From positions 1,674,001 through 1,738,000 of the forward strand of contig CBDCMO010000002.1 of assembly GCA_965219125.1 (NCBI GenBank): DNA of 64,000 nucleotides, written 5' to 3'. A program made the translations under genes and the position numbers. The notes under the pieces were generated by a model. That model did not search any database. It saw only the letters and a list, made by a program, of their open reading frames with translations, and was not told where the DNA came from. Positions 33,312 through 42,165 of this stretch are shown one piece after another; within the stretch, counting starts at the first letter, position 1, and each line of letters opens with the position of its first letter. Source of the stretch: JBBSOK01 sp965219125. GTDB lineage: Bacteria > Bacteroidota > Bacteroidia > Flavobacteriales > Flavobacteriaceae.

Positions 33312-36062
33312 TTACTCCATATCCTTATCAAAAACACTTTCCATCACTTTTTGGTGGCGTGCTTTTGAGCGTACCGAACTTCCCGCTGCTGGTGCTGCAT
33401 AGGCTTTGCGGCTGCAAAGTCTAAATTCTTTTGATTTGTCATAATGCATTAACACGTGTGAATATGCTCCCATATTTCTTGGTTCTTCCTGCGCCCAAAC
33501 AATATCTTTTGCGTTTTTATATTTTTTAATCATTTTGTCCATTAAAGTTGTTGGTAACGGGAACAATTGTTCAACCCTCACAAAAGCTACATCGTCACGG
33601 TCTAATTCTTCTCTTTTATCAAGCAAATCGTAATAAAATTTTCCTGAAACAAAAACCAACGTTTTTACTTTCGCCACTTTTGCTTCAGCATCATCAATTA
33701 GCATTTGGAATGTTCCTTTTGCAAATTCTTCCTTAGTTGAAATTACTTTCGGGTGACGCAATAAACTTTTCGGCGTGAAAACAATTAATGGTTTTCTGTA
33801 ATTTATTTTTAGTTGTCTGCGGAATAAATGAAACAAGTTTGCCGGCGTTGTAACATCTGCCACAAACATATTATCTGTTGCACACAATTGAAGGTATCGC
33901 TCCATTCTTGCTGAACTATGCTCTGCTCCTTGCCCTTCGTAACCGTGTGGCAACAACATAACCAAACCGTTTTGAAGTTTCCATTTATCTTCGGCGGCAC
34001 TTATATATTGGTCTATCATTATTTGCGCGCCGTTGCTGAAATCGCCAAACTGTGCTTCCCAAATTGTCAAAGTTTTTGGGCTCGCCATTGAATAACCATA
34101 ATCAAACCCAACTACGCCGTATTCAGATAAAAGTGAGTTATAAATAAAAAATTTACCTTGTTCTTTACTCAATTCATTCAACAAAACGATTTCTTCTTCG
34201 CTTTCTTCAACTTTTAAAACTGCGTGGCGGTGGGAAAATGTTCCTCTTTCTACATCTTGACCGCTCATTCTCACGTCGTGACCTTCTTTGAGTAATGTGC
34301 CATAAGCCAACAATTCTCCCATCGCCCAATCTAACTTGTTGTCTTTAAAGTACATATCGTTTCTAGCTTTAATAAGCTTGGTGATTTTACTTAAAAACTT
34401 TTTATCTTTTGGTAATTTTGTAATTACTTCAGCAATTTCGGTTAATTTTTTAAGGTCGTAGGTTGTATCAACATCTTCCATCATCTTATCTTCTTCGGCA
34501 TATTCGTAGCCTTCCCATTCATCTTGCATAAATGGTGTGATGGTGGTTAAATCTTCTTTTCGGGAGTTTTCAAGATTTTCTTCTAGCTTATCTTTATATT
34601 CCTCCTCCAATTTTTTGGTGTAACCTTCTTCAATTACTCCTTCCTTCAACAATTTATCAGCATAAATATCTCTCGGATTTTCATGCTTTGCAATTGCTTT
34701 ATATAGTTTTGGTTGTGTAAAACGTGGTTCGTCGCCTTCGTTGTGACCGTATTTTCTGTAGCCCAATAAATCTATAAAAACATCGCGGCCAAATTTCATT
34801 CTAAAATCCAATGCAAATTTCATCACGTGCACAACGGCTTCAACATCGTCCGCGTTTACGTGGAAAATTGGCGACAAAGTAACTTTTCCAACGTCTGTAC
34901 AATAAGTAGATGAACGTGCGTCAAGATAGTTTGTAGTAAAACCAATTTGATTATTTACAACTATATGTATGGTTCCGCCCGTTTTATAACCGTCTAATTG
35001 CGCCATTTGCACAATTTCGTAAACAATTCCCTGTGCGGCAATTGCAGCATCTCCGTGAACGATTATTGGAAGTACTTTTTTATTGTCATCTGGGTAATGG
35101 TCGTCTTGTTTTGCTCTTGCAATACCTTCAACTACTGCTCCAACTGTTTCTAAGTGAGACGGGTTTGGAGCAATATTCAGGTTTATTTCTTCGCCAGATT
35201 TAGAATTTCGTTTACTCGTCCAACCCAAATGGTATTTTACATCGCCATCAAAAATATCTTGGGCGTAATCTTTCCCATCAAATTCACTAAATATGTCTTT
35301 TGCACTTTTTCCGAATATGTTTGTTAAGGTGCTTAATCGGCCTCTATGCGCCATTCCCATTACAAATTCCTTCACGCCATTATCGGCGGCGGTTTCAATT
35401 AAAGCATCGAGACCTGGAATTAAACTTTCGCCACCTTCCAAAGAAAATCGTTTTTGGCCCACATATTTTGTATGCAAAAAGCTTTCAAAAGAAACGGCTT
35501 CATTTAATTTACCTAAAAGATGCTTTTTCTCTTCGGTACTAAATTTTGGCTGATTATCGTTAATATTAAGCCGATTTTGAATCCATTCAATCTCTTCCGG
35601 TTTCCGAATATACATATATTCAATACCAATACTGTCGCAGTAAATGGTTTCAAGATGTGAAAGAATTTCGCGGAGTGAACATTCTTTAATTCCTAAAATT
35701 TCGGCAGCTTTAAAATCGATGTCTAAATCGTTTTCTGAAAGTCCGAAGTTTTCTAAATCAAGCGTTGGTGTGTATTTTCTACGTTCGCGAACCGGATTTG
35801 TTTTTGTAAACAAATGGCCGCGAGTTCGGTAGCCATCGATAAGTTTTATAACTTGAAATTCCTTTCGAACATCTTCTCCTGCACCACTTACATTTTCTTG
35901 AAGACCAGATTCTTTCACTGAGCCACTGTCTAAACCAAAATCAAATCCTTGGAAAAATGCACGCCAGCTTGGCTCAACACTATCCGGATATTTTATATAT
36001 TTATCGTAAAGGTCTGAAAGTTGGGTTGGGTGAATTGCGTTTAGAAAAGAAAATTTATCCAT
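33312..36062 (-). CDS. sucA: 2-oxoglutarate dehydrogenase E1 component
   Basis: 916 residues from the ATG at 36062 (MDKFSFLNAIHPTQLSDLYDKY), the normal N-terminus; longer in-frame extensions upstream overlap the promoter and a divergent gene. The thiamine diphosphate enzyme decarboxylates 2-oxoglutarate and succinylates the E2 lipoyl group. Signatures: FVMGMAHRGRLSTLTNIFGKS, the ThDP motif GDAAIAAQGIVYEIVQMAQL, FIDLLGYRKYGHNEGDEPRFTQP, and the C-terminal domain LLPHGYEGQGAEHSSARMERYLQLC. First gene of the sucA-ORF6N-sucB unit. Confidence 0.96.
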   Translation of the reverse strand: MDKFSFLNAIHPTQLSDLYDKYIKYPDSVEPSWRAFFQGFDFGLDSGSVKESGLQENVSGAGEDVRKEFQVIKLIDGYRTRGHLFTKTNPVRERRKYTPTLDLENFGLSENDLDIDFKAAEILGIKECSLREILSHLETIYCDSIGIEYMYIRKPEEIEWIQNRLNINDNQPKFSTEEKKHLLGKLNEAVSFESFLHTKYVGQKRFSLEGGESLIPGLDALIETAADNGVKEFVMGMAHRGRLSTLTNIFGKSAKDIFSEFDGKDYAQDIFDGDVKYHLGWTSKRNSKSGEEINLNIAPNPSHLETVGAVVEGIARAKQDDHYPDDNKKVLPIIVHGDAAIAAQGIVYEIVQMAQLDGYKTGGTIHIVVNNQIGFTTNYLDARSSTYCTDVGKVTLSPIFHVNADDVEAVVHVMKFALDFRMKFGRDVFIDLLGYRKYGHNEGDEPRFTQPKLYKAIAKHENPRDIYADKLLKEGVIEEGYTKKLEEEYKDKLEENLENSRKEDLTTITPFMQDEWEGYEYAEEDKMMEDVDTTYDLKKLTEIAEVITKLPKDKKFLSKITKLIKARNDMYFKDNKLDWAMGELLAYGTLLKEGHDVRMSGQDVERGTFSHRHAVLKVEESEEEIVLLNELSKEQGKFFIYNSLLSEYGVVGFDYGYSMASPKTLTIWEAQFGDFSNGAQIMIDQYISAAEDKWKLQNGLVMLLPHGYEGQGAEHSSARMERYLQLCATDNMFVADVTTPANLFHLFRRQLKINYRKPLIVFTPKSLLRHPKVISTKEEFAKGTFQMLIDDAEAKVAKVKTLVFVSGKFYYDLLDKREELDRDDVAFVRVEQLFPLPTTLMDKMIKKYKNAKDIVWAQEEPRNMGAYSHVLMHYDKSKEFRLCSRKAYAAPAAGSSVRSKARHQKVMESVFDKDME

Positions 36063-36100
36063 AATTGGGAATACTGTGTCTATTTTTTGTAAAAACAGTA

Positions 36101-36108
36101 CAAAAATA
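36101..36108 (-). promoter_or_regulatory. Promoter -7 element of sucA
   Basis: Minus-strand TATTTTTG (TAnnTTTG) about 38 bases before the sucA ATG; no TTG is evident at -33. Confidence 0.45.
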
Positions 36109-36177
36109 CAACAAATTGGCATACTAGCCTTTAACGTTTTTATAAATTTACACCACATAATTGCTAAAACTATCCTA

Positions 36178-36720
36178 ATGAAAGTCAATATAAAAACATG
36201 GTATCGCAGTTTATTGTTCGTATTATTTTTATGCCTTTCGCAACTAAGTTTTGGTCAAGAAAATAACACAGATTTTTGGCAGCACGTTCGTTTTGGCGGC
36301 GGAATTGGTTTGGGTTTTGGCGATGGTTTTTTCAGCGGAACAATAGCACCAAGTGCTATTTACCAATTTAACCCTTATATTTCTGCTGGCGTTGGATTAA
36401 CTGGTACGTATAGCAGCCAAAAAAATGTTTACAACGCCACTATTTTGGGTGGAAGTTTAATCGGACTTTTTAACGTTATCCCAGAAATTCAATTTTCAAC
36501 TGAATTTGAACAATTGCACGTAAGCCGAAATTTTGAAAGAGATTTTTTCGATATAACAGAACAAAGGCTTAACGATAGTTATTGGTATCCTGCCCTATTT
36601 TTGGGAGTAGGTTACGGCAACCAAAATTTTACAATTGGCGTTCGTTATGATGTTTTGTACGATGAAAGGGACAGTATTGCTGGCTCGGCTTTTTCTCCTT
36701 TTGTAAGAGTGTTTTTTTGA
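36178..36720 (+). CDS. Small outer-membrane beta-barrel protein
   Basis: 180 residues from the ATG at 36178 (MKVNIKTWYRSLLFVLFLCLSQLSFGQ, a signal peptide); an earlier in-frame start would run through the sucA promoter. The mature part alternates strands and Gly/aromatic turns (VRFGGGIGLGFGDGFFSG, PYISAGVGLTGTYSSQ, PALFLGVGYGNQNFTIGVRY) and ends in Phe (SPFVRVFF), the outer-membrane insertion signal. I recall homologues carrying the inherited label alpha-ketoglutarate decarboxylase, which this protein cannot be; the name probably spread from the divergent sucA. Role unknown. Confidence 0.75.
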   Translation: MKVNIKTWYRSLLFVLFLCLSQLSFGQENNTDFWQHVRFGGGIGLGFGDGFFSGTIAPSAIYQFNPYISAGVGLTGTYSSQKNVYNATILGGSLIGLFNVIPEIQFSTEFEQLHVSRNFERDFFDITEQRLNDSYWYPALFLGVGYGNQNFTIGVRYDVLYDERDSIAGSAFSPFVRVFF

Positions 36721-36721
36721 A

Positions 36722-37085
36722 AAAAGTCGCAGTCACAGTCGCAGTCGCAGCTTGGCTTGTGATTGGTTGGAAATTTTGACAAAAGATTGATACTGATAAA
36801 TTTATAAAAGTCGCAGTCACAGTCACAGTCGCAGTCGCAGCTTGTTGTGTTAATGGCTGGAAAGTATTAAATAGATTGTAAGTTGTAAATTGCTGATGTG
36901 TTGATGAGTTTAGAAATTCACTTTGCACAATAATTGAAAAATTTCTAAATTAAATTTGATAAAATTGTCAAACCATATTTTGCATAATAACTGAAAACCG
37001 CGACTGTGACTGCGACTTTTTTTTAAGACTGCGACTGAAAACTTTTTTTGCGTCCAAACTGTAAACTGCGACTGCGACTGAAAAC
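36722..37085. repeat. Facing GTCGCA/GTCACA hexamer arrays
   Basis: Left arrays at ~36723-36750 and ~36809-36842 are tandem GTCGCA/GTCACA units. Right arrays at ~36999-37018, 37028-37036 and 37067-37080 are the inverted TGCGAC/TGTGAC units. AAAGTCGCAGTCACAGTCGC on the left is exactly complementary to GCGACTGTGACTGCGACTTT on the right (20 bases). The 250 bases between hold no supported ORF but include GATGAGTTTAGA (~36902), a word from the edge of the four-helix-bundle cassette. Confidence 0.75.
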
Positions 37086-38059
37086 TACTTTTTCCGCTGC
37101 ATCAACCAATCCCCAAATTGCTTTAAGTTTTGCTTTTTTTCATCAGAAATTTCAAGCGTTTCTAAATATTCATTTGCTTTTATGGTGTATTTTGTTATTT
37201 CATTTTCAGTTGCTTTAGCAGCGCCTGAAATAGTGAAGATTTGCTTCACCGTTTCAATTTTATCTGTGCTGTCTTTTGGCGAAATGCTGTATAAATGTTG
37301 CAATTCTTCCTTTTGGCTTTCATCGCCAAATTCCATCGCTTTCAGGTATAGATAAGTTTTTTTATTGCTAATAATGTCGCCGCCAACTTGTTTTCCGAAG
37401 GTTTCTGGATTACCAAAAACATCTAAATAGTCATCTTGAAGTTGAAATGCGATTCCCAAATTATTTCCGAAGTTGTAGATGTTTTCTTGGCACTCTTTGC
37501 TGGAATCTGCAACAATTGCGCCCATTTGCATCGCTGCGCCAATTAAAACTGCGGTTTTGTATTCAATCATTTTTAGATATTCGGGCAAGGTTACATCGTC
37601 CCTACTTTCAAAATCTACATCGTATTGTTGCCCTTCACAAACTTGCAGTGCGGTTGTACTGAAAAGTTTTGCAAGTTCTTGAAATTTTTTCGGCTCGTAT
37701 TCTTCAAAAAAGCGATAGGCTAAAATCAACATTGCATCGCCGGAAAGAATTCCTGTGTTTAAATCCCACTTTTCGTGAACGGTTTGTTCACCTCTTCGCA
37801 ACGGAGCTTTATCCATAATATCGTCGTGAATTAGCGAAAAGTTATGAAACAATTCCACCGCCAAAGCTGCGTTTAACGCTTCTTCTGCATTGCTTCCAAA
37901 GAAATCGCAAGTCATTAAAGTTAATATTGGGCGAATGCGTTTTCCGCCCAATTTCAATATATACTTTATGGGATTGTATAATCCAAGAGGTTCGTTTTTT
38001 GAAACCGCGCCTTCAATATTTTGGTCAAGTAACTGCGTGTATTTATCTAAAAATTCCAT
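37085..38059 (-). CDS. Polyprenyl synthetase family protein
   Basis: 324 residues, all-trans prenyl diphosphate synthase. First Asp-rich motif FSLIHDDIMDKAPLRRG (residues ~80-97) and second motif FQLQDDYLDVFGNPETFGKQVGGD (~205-228) bind the Mg-diphosphate. LGGKRIRPILTLM near the N-terminus binds isopentenyl diphosphate. DDIMD with the preceding residues suggests a farnesyl or geranylgeranyl synthase, but chain length cannot be fixed by eye. dxs at 51.7 kb supplies its precursors. Confidence 0.92.
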   Translation of the reverse strand: MEFLDKYTQLLDQNIEGAVSKNEPLGLYNPIKYILKLGGKRIRPILTLMTCDFFGSNAEEALNAALAVELFHNFSLIHDDIMDKAPLRRGEQTVHEKWDLNTGILSGDAMLILAYRFFEEYEPKKFQELAKLFSTTALQVCEGQQYDVDFESRDDVTLPEYLKMIEYKTAVLIGAAMQMGAIVADSSKECQENIYNFGNNLGIAFQLQDDYLDVFGNPETFGKQVGGDIISNKKTYLYLKAMEFGDESQKEELQHLYSISPKDSTDKIETVKQIFTISGAAKATENEITKYTIKANEYLETLEISDEKKQNLKQFGDWLMQRKK

Positions 38060-38215
38060 TTATAAAATTTAAGACTGCTAAAATACTGTAACAGAACGGA
38101 AGGTTAAATTAAATATAAGGATGATTTTTTTTCAAATCGAATAATTCAATTCAAAACTGAAAATTATCAAAAAATTGAACAAATTAAATTTCTTCAATTA
38201 AAAAATTAAAACTTT

Positions 38216-38257
38216 GGAAACTTTTTTTGTTTTTAAAGTTTCCTTGACTTACATTTG
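38216..38257 (+). promoter_or_regulatory. tetR promoter with overlapping operator palindrome
   Basis: TTG at 38227-38229, 20-base spacer, TACATTTG at 38250-38257. GGAAACTTT (38216-38224) and AAAGTTTCC (38235-38243) are perfect 9-base arms 10 bases apart that enclose the -33 element and enter the spacer. This is the expected layout for autorepression by the TetR protein encoded 10 bases downstream. Confidence 0.75.
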
Positions 38258-38266
38258 CAGCCGATT

Positions 38267-38881
38267 ATGAAAGAGAAAATAACACAAAAAGCAGCAGAAC
38301 TTTTTATAAACCTAGGTTTTAAAAGTGTAACAATGGACGATATTGCCAATGAAATGGGCATTTCCAAGAAAACAATCTATTCACATTTTAAGAATAAAAC
38401 TGAATTGGTTGATGATGTAATGACCAATCTTTTTGAAGAAATTTCTTGTGGCATTGATAAAATAAGAATAGCCGATAAAAACCCAATTGAAGAATTATAC
38501 GAAATTAAGAAATTGGTTTTAGAACATCTAAAAGACGAAAAAACTTCACCACAACATCAACTTCAAAAATACTATCCACAGACTTTTACAAAATTGAAGC
38601 ATTTGCATTATAACAAAATGCAAAATTGCGCAGTTGAGAATTTAGAAAAAGGCATCAGCCAAGGTCTATATCGCAAAAATCTGAATGTAGAATTTGTAGC
38701 CCGCATTTATTTTATTGGTGTAAACGGCATAAAAGACGACACTGTTTTCCCAATACACCTTTTCCCGAAAGTACTTTTAATGGACGATTTTTTAGAATAC
38801 CATTTGCGCGGAATAGCAACAAAAGAAGGCCTTAACATACTAAATAACTTTATAAAAACAAACCAGACCAATGAAGTTTAA
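38267..38881 (+). CDS. TetR-family transcriptional repressor
   Basis: 204 residues from the ATG at 38267, 10 bases after the -7 element. The helix-turn-helix is KSVTMDDIANEMGISKKTIYSHFKNK (residues ~20-46), diagnostic of the family. The C-terminal ligand-binding domain is divergent; the inducer is unknown. It heads an operon with tolC, an RND adaptor and an RND pump, so it most likely represses the efflux system and itself through the palindrome in its promoter. The tolC start lies inside its last codons. Confidence 0.92.
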   Translation: MKEKITQKAAELFINLGFKSVTMDDIANEMGISKKTIYSHFKNKTELVDDVMTNLFEEISCGIDKIRIADKNPIEELYEIKKLVLEHLKDEKTSPQHQLQKYYPQTFTKLKHLHYNKMQNCAVENLEKGISQGLYRKNLNVEFVARIYFIGVNGIKDDTVFPIHLFPKVLLMDDFLEYHLRGIATKEGLNILNNFIKTNQTNEV

Positions 38882-40268
38882 TATGAACCTAATGAAATAT
38901 CCTATACTTATCCTTTTCTTTTTTTGCTCGGTTGCGGGATTTTCCCAAGAGCAAAAAGCCTATTCCTTTACATTAGAGGAAGCCGTGACATTTGCCTTAG
39001 ACAGTAATTATGCTACTATTAATGCAAGGCGTGATATTGCAAAAGCTATCAAACAAAAATGGGAAACAACCGCACAAGGTCTTCCACAAATTGATGGAAA
39101 CCTAAGCTATAATAATAATCTGAAACAACAGGTTACCTTAATTCCTGCGGAGTTTAGCGGCGGCGCGCCAGGCACTTTTGTTCCCGTTGTTTTTGGAACA
39201 AAGCAAAACGCATCGGCCGTTGCAACTTTAAATCAGTTGATTTTTGATGGCAGTTATTTAGTTGGTTTACAAGCCGCAAAAGCGTTTTTACGTTTTTCAG
39301 AAAACAGCACCGAAAAGACAAATCTCGAAGTAAGAAAAGGCGTAATTAATGCCTACGGAAGTGTTCTACTTGCTGAAGAATTGATTGCGATTTTTGAAAA
39401 AAACAAAACAAATCTTGAAAAAAACTTATACGAAACCCGAAAGATTTTTGAAAACGGACTTACGGAAGAAGAAAGTGTAGAACAGCTTGAAATCACTTTA
39501 TTAGATATTGATACACAATTAAATAACGCCAAACGAAGCAAAGCAATTGCCAAGCAAATGTTCAATTTGGCTTTAGGAATCCCTGTGGAATCGGATGTTA
39601 GCTTCACCGATAATCTTGAAAAATTGGCACAGCAAAACATTAGCTTGTCTTTATTGAACGATTCATTAAATATTGAAGATAATGTAGATTATAAAATTGC
39701 TGAAAACTTTAGAGAGCAACGCTATTTTGAAAATAAATTGGAAAAAAGCAAGGCGTTACCAAGACTTTCCGCATTTGTAAATTATGGTACTTCAGCATTT
39801 AGGGACGATTTTAGTTTCTTCGGAAATGGAGAATGGTTTCAATCTTCACTTTTAGGCGTTAGTTTAAATGTGCCAATCTTCAGCAGTGGAAAAAGAAGTG
39901 CTGCAACACAACGAACACAAATTGCACTTGAACAAGCCAAAACAGATTTAGAAAGAACAGAGCAACAAATTAAATTAGACTTAACTACCGCACGAAGCAA
40001 TTACCAATTTGCGATAGATAATTACGAAAATTCAAAGAAAAACATCGAATTGGCAGAACGTATAGAAAATAAAAACCAAACAAAATTTACAGAAGGCCTT
40101 TCCACAAGTTTCGATTTACGGCAGGCACAAACGCAACTATATTCGGCGCAACAGCAATATTTTCAGGCAATGCTTCAGGTTATAAATGAAAAGGCGAATT
40201 TGGAAACTGTTTTAAATGTGCCGCAGTTAAGGGTAAGTTCGGAAGATGTGAAGTCGATGGGTCGATGA
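38871..40268 (+). CDS. tolC: TolC-family outer membrane efflux protein
   Basis: 465 residues. Signal peptide MKFNMNLMKYPILILFFFCSVAGFSQ; a start four codons later is also possible. Two OEP repeats follow: FTLEEAVTFALDSNYATINARRDIAKA ... and LEKSKALPRLSAFVNYGTSAFRDD ... with long coiled coils (KTNLEKNLYETRKIFENGL; DLERTEQQIKLDLTTARSNYQFAIDNY). It forms the outer-membrane channel of the tripartite pump. The last codons (KSMGR and TGA) are provided by the left inverted repeat of the cassette that follows, so the natural C-terminus was probably altered. Confidence 0.92.
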   Translation: MKFNMNLMKYPILILFFFCSVAGFSQEQKAYSFTLEEAVTFALDSNYATINARRDIAKAIKQKWETTAQGLPQIDGNLSYNNNLKQQVTLIPAEFSGGAPGTFVPVVFGTKQNASAVATLNQLIFDGSYLVGLQAAKAFLRFSENSTEKTNLEVRKGVINAYGSVLLAEELIAIFEKNKTNLEKNLYETRKIFENGLTEEESVEQLEITLLDIDTQLNNAKRSKAIAKQMFNLALGIPVESDVSFTDNLEKLAQQNISLSLLNDSLNIEDNVDYKIAENFREQRYFENKLEKSKALPRLSAFVNYGTSAFRDDFSFFGNGEWFQSSLLGVSLNVPIFSSGKRSAATQRTQIALEQAKTDLERTEQQIKLDLTTARSNYQFAIDNYENSKKNIELAERIENKNQTKFTEGLSTSFDLRQAQTQLYSAQQQYFQAMLQVINEKANLETVLNVPQLRVSSEDVKSMGR

Positions 40269-40322
40269 GTTTAGAGTTTAGAGTTTAGAGTTTAGAGTTT
40301 AGAGTTTAGAGTTTAGAGTTTA
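40267..40322 (+). repeat. GAGTTTA tandem array, eight copies
   Basis: Eight perfect head-to-tail copies of the heptamer GAGTTTA directly after the tolC stop. There are no spacers, so it is not a CRISPR. Perfect identity suggests recent expansion. Confidence 0.9.
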
Positions 40323-40434
40323 GAACAAGAAATTCATTTTCTAGAAAAAATTAAAAAAATATTAATACAGTTTTTAAAAATATATAAACAAGGGTTTCTA
40401 AGCTCATCAACTTTATAGACTAATACAAGAAATT

Positions 40435-40803
40435 ATGAAAATATTCGGATTTGAAAAATTATTGGTTTGGCAAAAATCTCGTCAATGTTCTTTAAAAATA
40501 TATAAAGCTACAGCCCTTTTTCCTTCAGAAGAAAAATTTGGTCTGACAAGTCAAATGAGAAGAGCTGCGATTTCAATTTCATCGAATATTGCTGAGGGTA
40601 CGGGAAGACATTCGCCAAAAGATAGAGCCCGTTTTACCGAGATAGCTTATGGTTCAACTTTGGAATTACTAAATCAATGTATTTTATCGAATGATTTAGA
40701 ATTTCTAAATGAAGAAAAATATTTAGATGTCAGAAAAGACTTAACCGAAATTACTGCAATGCTAGATGGTTTATATAAATCGCAAATTAATACAAATAAC
40801 TAA
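40435..40803 (+). CDS. Four-helix-bundle protein (23S rRNA intervening-sequence / Avd-like family)
   Basis: 122 residues with the family pattern throughout: FGFEKLLVWQKSRQCSLKIY, FPSEEKFGLTSQMRRAAISI, SSNIAEGTGRHSPKDRARF, AYGSTLELLNQC, and a helical tail. Members were first noticed inside intervening sequences of 23S rRNA genes and include Avd, the accessory protein of diversity-generating retroelements. They are small, basic helical bundles that bind nucleic acid. Here no rRNA, reverse transcriptase or template repeat is nearby; the gene sits between tolC and its adaptor, bracketed by inverted and heptamer repeats. Start ATG at 40435. Confidence 0.9.
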   Translation: MKIFGFEKLLVWQKSRQCSLKIYKATALFPSEEKFGLTSQMRRAAISISSNIAEGTGRHSPKDRARFTEIAYGSTLELLNQCILSNDLEFLNEEKYLDVRKDLTEITAMLDGLYKSQINTNN

Positions 40804-40918
40804 ACGCTAAACTCATCAATTTTAAAACTAAACCTTTAAACTCATCGACTTATCGACTTTTTATAAAAACTAAAACTTTAAACTCATCGACTCATCGACT
40901 TTTTAATAAATCAACAAA

Positions 40919-42085
40919 ATGAAAAAAATAATAACAATTTTAACCATAGCCATCCTCGTAGCTTCTTGCGCTAACAACAAAAAACAATCTACCGACGAGA
41001 TTATTGCTTCAAATGATGTTGAGGCAATTCAAAAGCAAAGAGATGCACTTTCTGCCCAGCAAGAAGAAATTCATCAAAATGTAAAAAAACTGGATGATAA
41101 ATTAAAGGAACTAAATCCTGAAAGAAACATTCCATTAATAACAACGATTACGGCAGAAGCTAAACCTTTTGAACATTTTTTAGAATTGCAGGGAAGCGTT
41201 GAAACTAAACAAAACCTAGTGATAAATGCTGAAATGAGCGGAATTTTACAAAGAGTTTACGTAAAGGCTGGCGATAAAGTAAGTAAAGGCCAACTTTTGG
41301 CGAAAATAGACGATGGCGGAATGAGCCAACAAGTTGCGCAAATGCAAATTCAAGCAGATTTGGCTAAAACCACTTTTGAGCGCCAAGCACGTTTATGGGA
41401 ACAAAAAATAGGTAGCGAAATACAATATTTGCAGGCAAAATCTAATTACGAAGCCAACCAAAAAGCAGTTTCGCAAATGCAAAGTCAGTTAGGAAAATCT
41501 AGCGTTCGTGCGCCTTTTGCCGGAACAATTGACGATGTAATTACAGAACAAGGCAGCGTGGTTTCGCCGGGACAAACGCCACTTATGCGTATTGTAAATT
41601 TAAGCGATATGTATATTACAACAGATGTTCCCGAAAATTATGTGGGCACAGTTGTTAAAGGAAAAGATGTGACGGTTTCATTTCCGGTTTTGGGCACAAC
41701 AATCGAATCAAAAATACGTCAAACAGGCGATTTTATAAATCCGAATAACAGAACTTTCAGCGCAGAAATTGCCGTTCCAAATAATGACAAAACCATTAAA
41801 CCAAACCTAACCGCGCGTTTAAAAATTAACGATTATTCTAAAGATAAAGCGATTCTAATTCCGCAGAGTATAATTTCAGAAAATGCCAATAGCGAACAAT
41901 ACATCTACATTCTTACTGAAAAACAAGGCGAAAAGGCTATTGCAAAACAGATAATTATTAAAACCGGAAAAACCCAAGGTGATGTTATTGAAGTAACAGA
42001 AGGTTTAAAAGACGGTGACGAAATTATAAATGAAGGCGCGCGTAGTGTAAAAGAAGGGCAAAACGTAAAAATCATAAAATATTAA
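40919..42085 (+). CDS. RND efflux periplasmic adaptor (membrane fusion lipoprotein)
   Basis: 388 residues. Lipobox LVASC at ~18-22 places it as an inner-membrane-anchored lipoprotein. A coiled coil (AIQKQRDALSAQQEEIHQNV) precedes the barrel-sandwich halves (LQGSVETKQNLVINAEMSGI, RVYVKAGDKVSKGQLLAKID; SSVRAPFAGTIDDVITEQGSVV) and the beta-barrel domain. It links the RND pump to TolC. The promoter is that of tetR unless the cassette just upstream supplies or blocks transcription. Confidence 0.93.
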   Translation: MKKIITILTIAILVASCANNKKQSTDEIIASNDVEAIQKQRDALSAQQEEIHQNVKKLDDKLKELNPERNIPLITTITAEAKPFEHFLELQGSVETKQNLVINAEMSGILQRVYVKAGDKVSKGQLLAKIDDGGMSQQVAQMQIQADLAKTTFERQARLWEQKIGSEIQYLQAKSNYEANQKAVSQMQSQLGKSSVRAPFAGTIDDVITEQGSVVSPGQTPLMRIVNLSDMYITTDVPENYVGTVVKGKDVTVSFPVLGTTIESKIRQTGDFINPNNRTFSAEIAVPNNDKTIKPNLTARLKINDYSKDKAILIPQSIISENANSEQYIYILTEKQGEKAIAKQIIIKTGKTQGDVIEVTEGLKDGDEIINEGARSVKEGQNVKIIKY

Positions 42086-42165
42086 TTCAAATAAAAATTT
42101 AATTAACTAATCAAAAAATTCCGCCCAAAGTTTATATTGAGCGGAGTCGAAATACGGGCACAAGT

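Larger units (their letters stand above)
40251..40901 (+). mobile_element. Candidate cassette: four-helix-bundle gene between inverted repeats
   Basis: The 23 bases at 40251-40273, which include GTCGATGAGTTTA (40261-40273), are the inverted complement of 40879-40901 with one mismatch. A near-copy of the right repeat is at 40837-40859. Between them lie eight GAGTTTA heptamers, one small gene and AT-rich spacers. The left repeat contains the tolC stop codon; the right one ends 18 bases before the adaptor gene. The layout recalls an intervening-sequence element with base-pairing ends. No transposase or integrase is present, and whether it moves is inference. Confidence 0.5.

Noticed and set aside
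33315..36188. Longer sucA start at 36188
   Set aside because: The extra 42 residues are hydrophobic junk overlapping the divergent gene start and the predicted promoter; MDKFSFLNAIHPTQ at 36062 is the family N-terminus.
36178..36720. Naming the small barrel protein alpha-ketoglutarate decarboxylase
   Set aside because: It has a signal peptide and barrel strands and no thiamine-enzyme motif; the label would only reflect the neighbouring sucA.
40267..40322. Possible CRISPR array
   Set aside because: The units are 7 bases, perfectly tandem and without spacers, and no cas genes are in the window.
40435..40803. Diversity-generating retroelement
   Set aside because: The four-helix-bundle protein resembles Avd, but there is no reverse transcriptase or template/variable repeat pair in the window.
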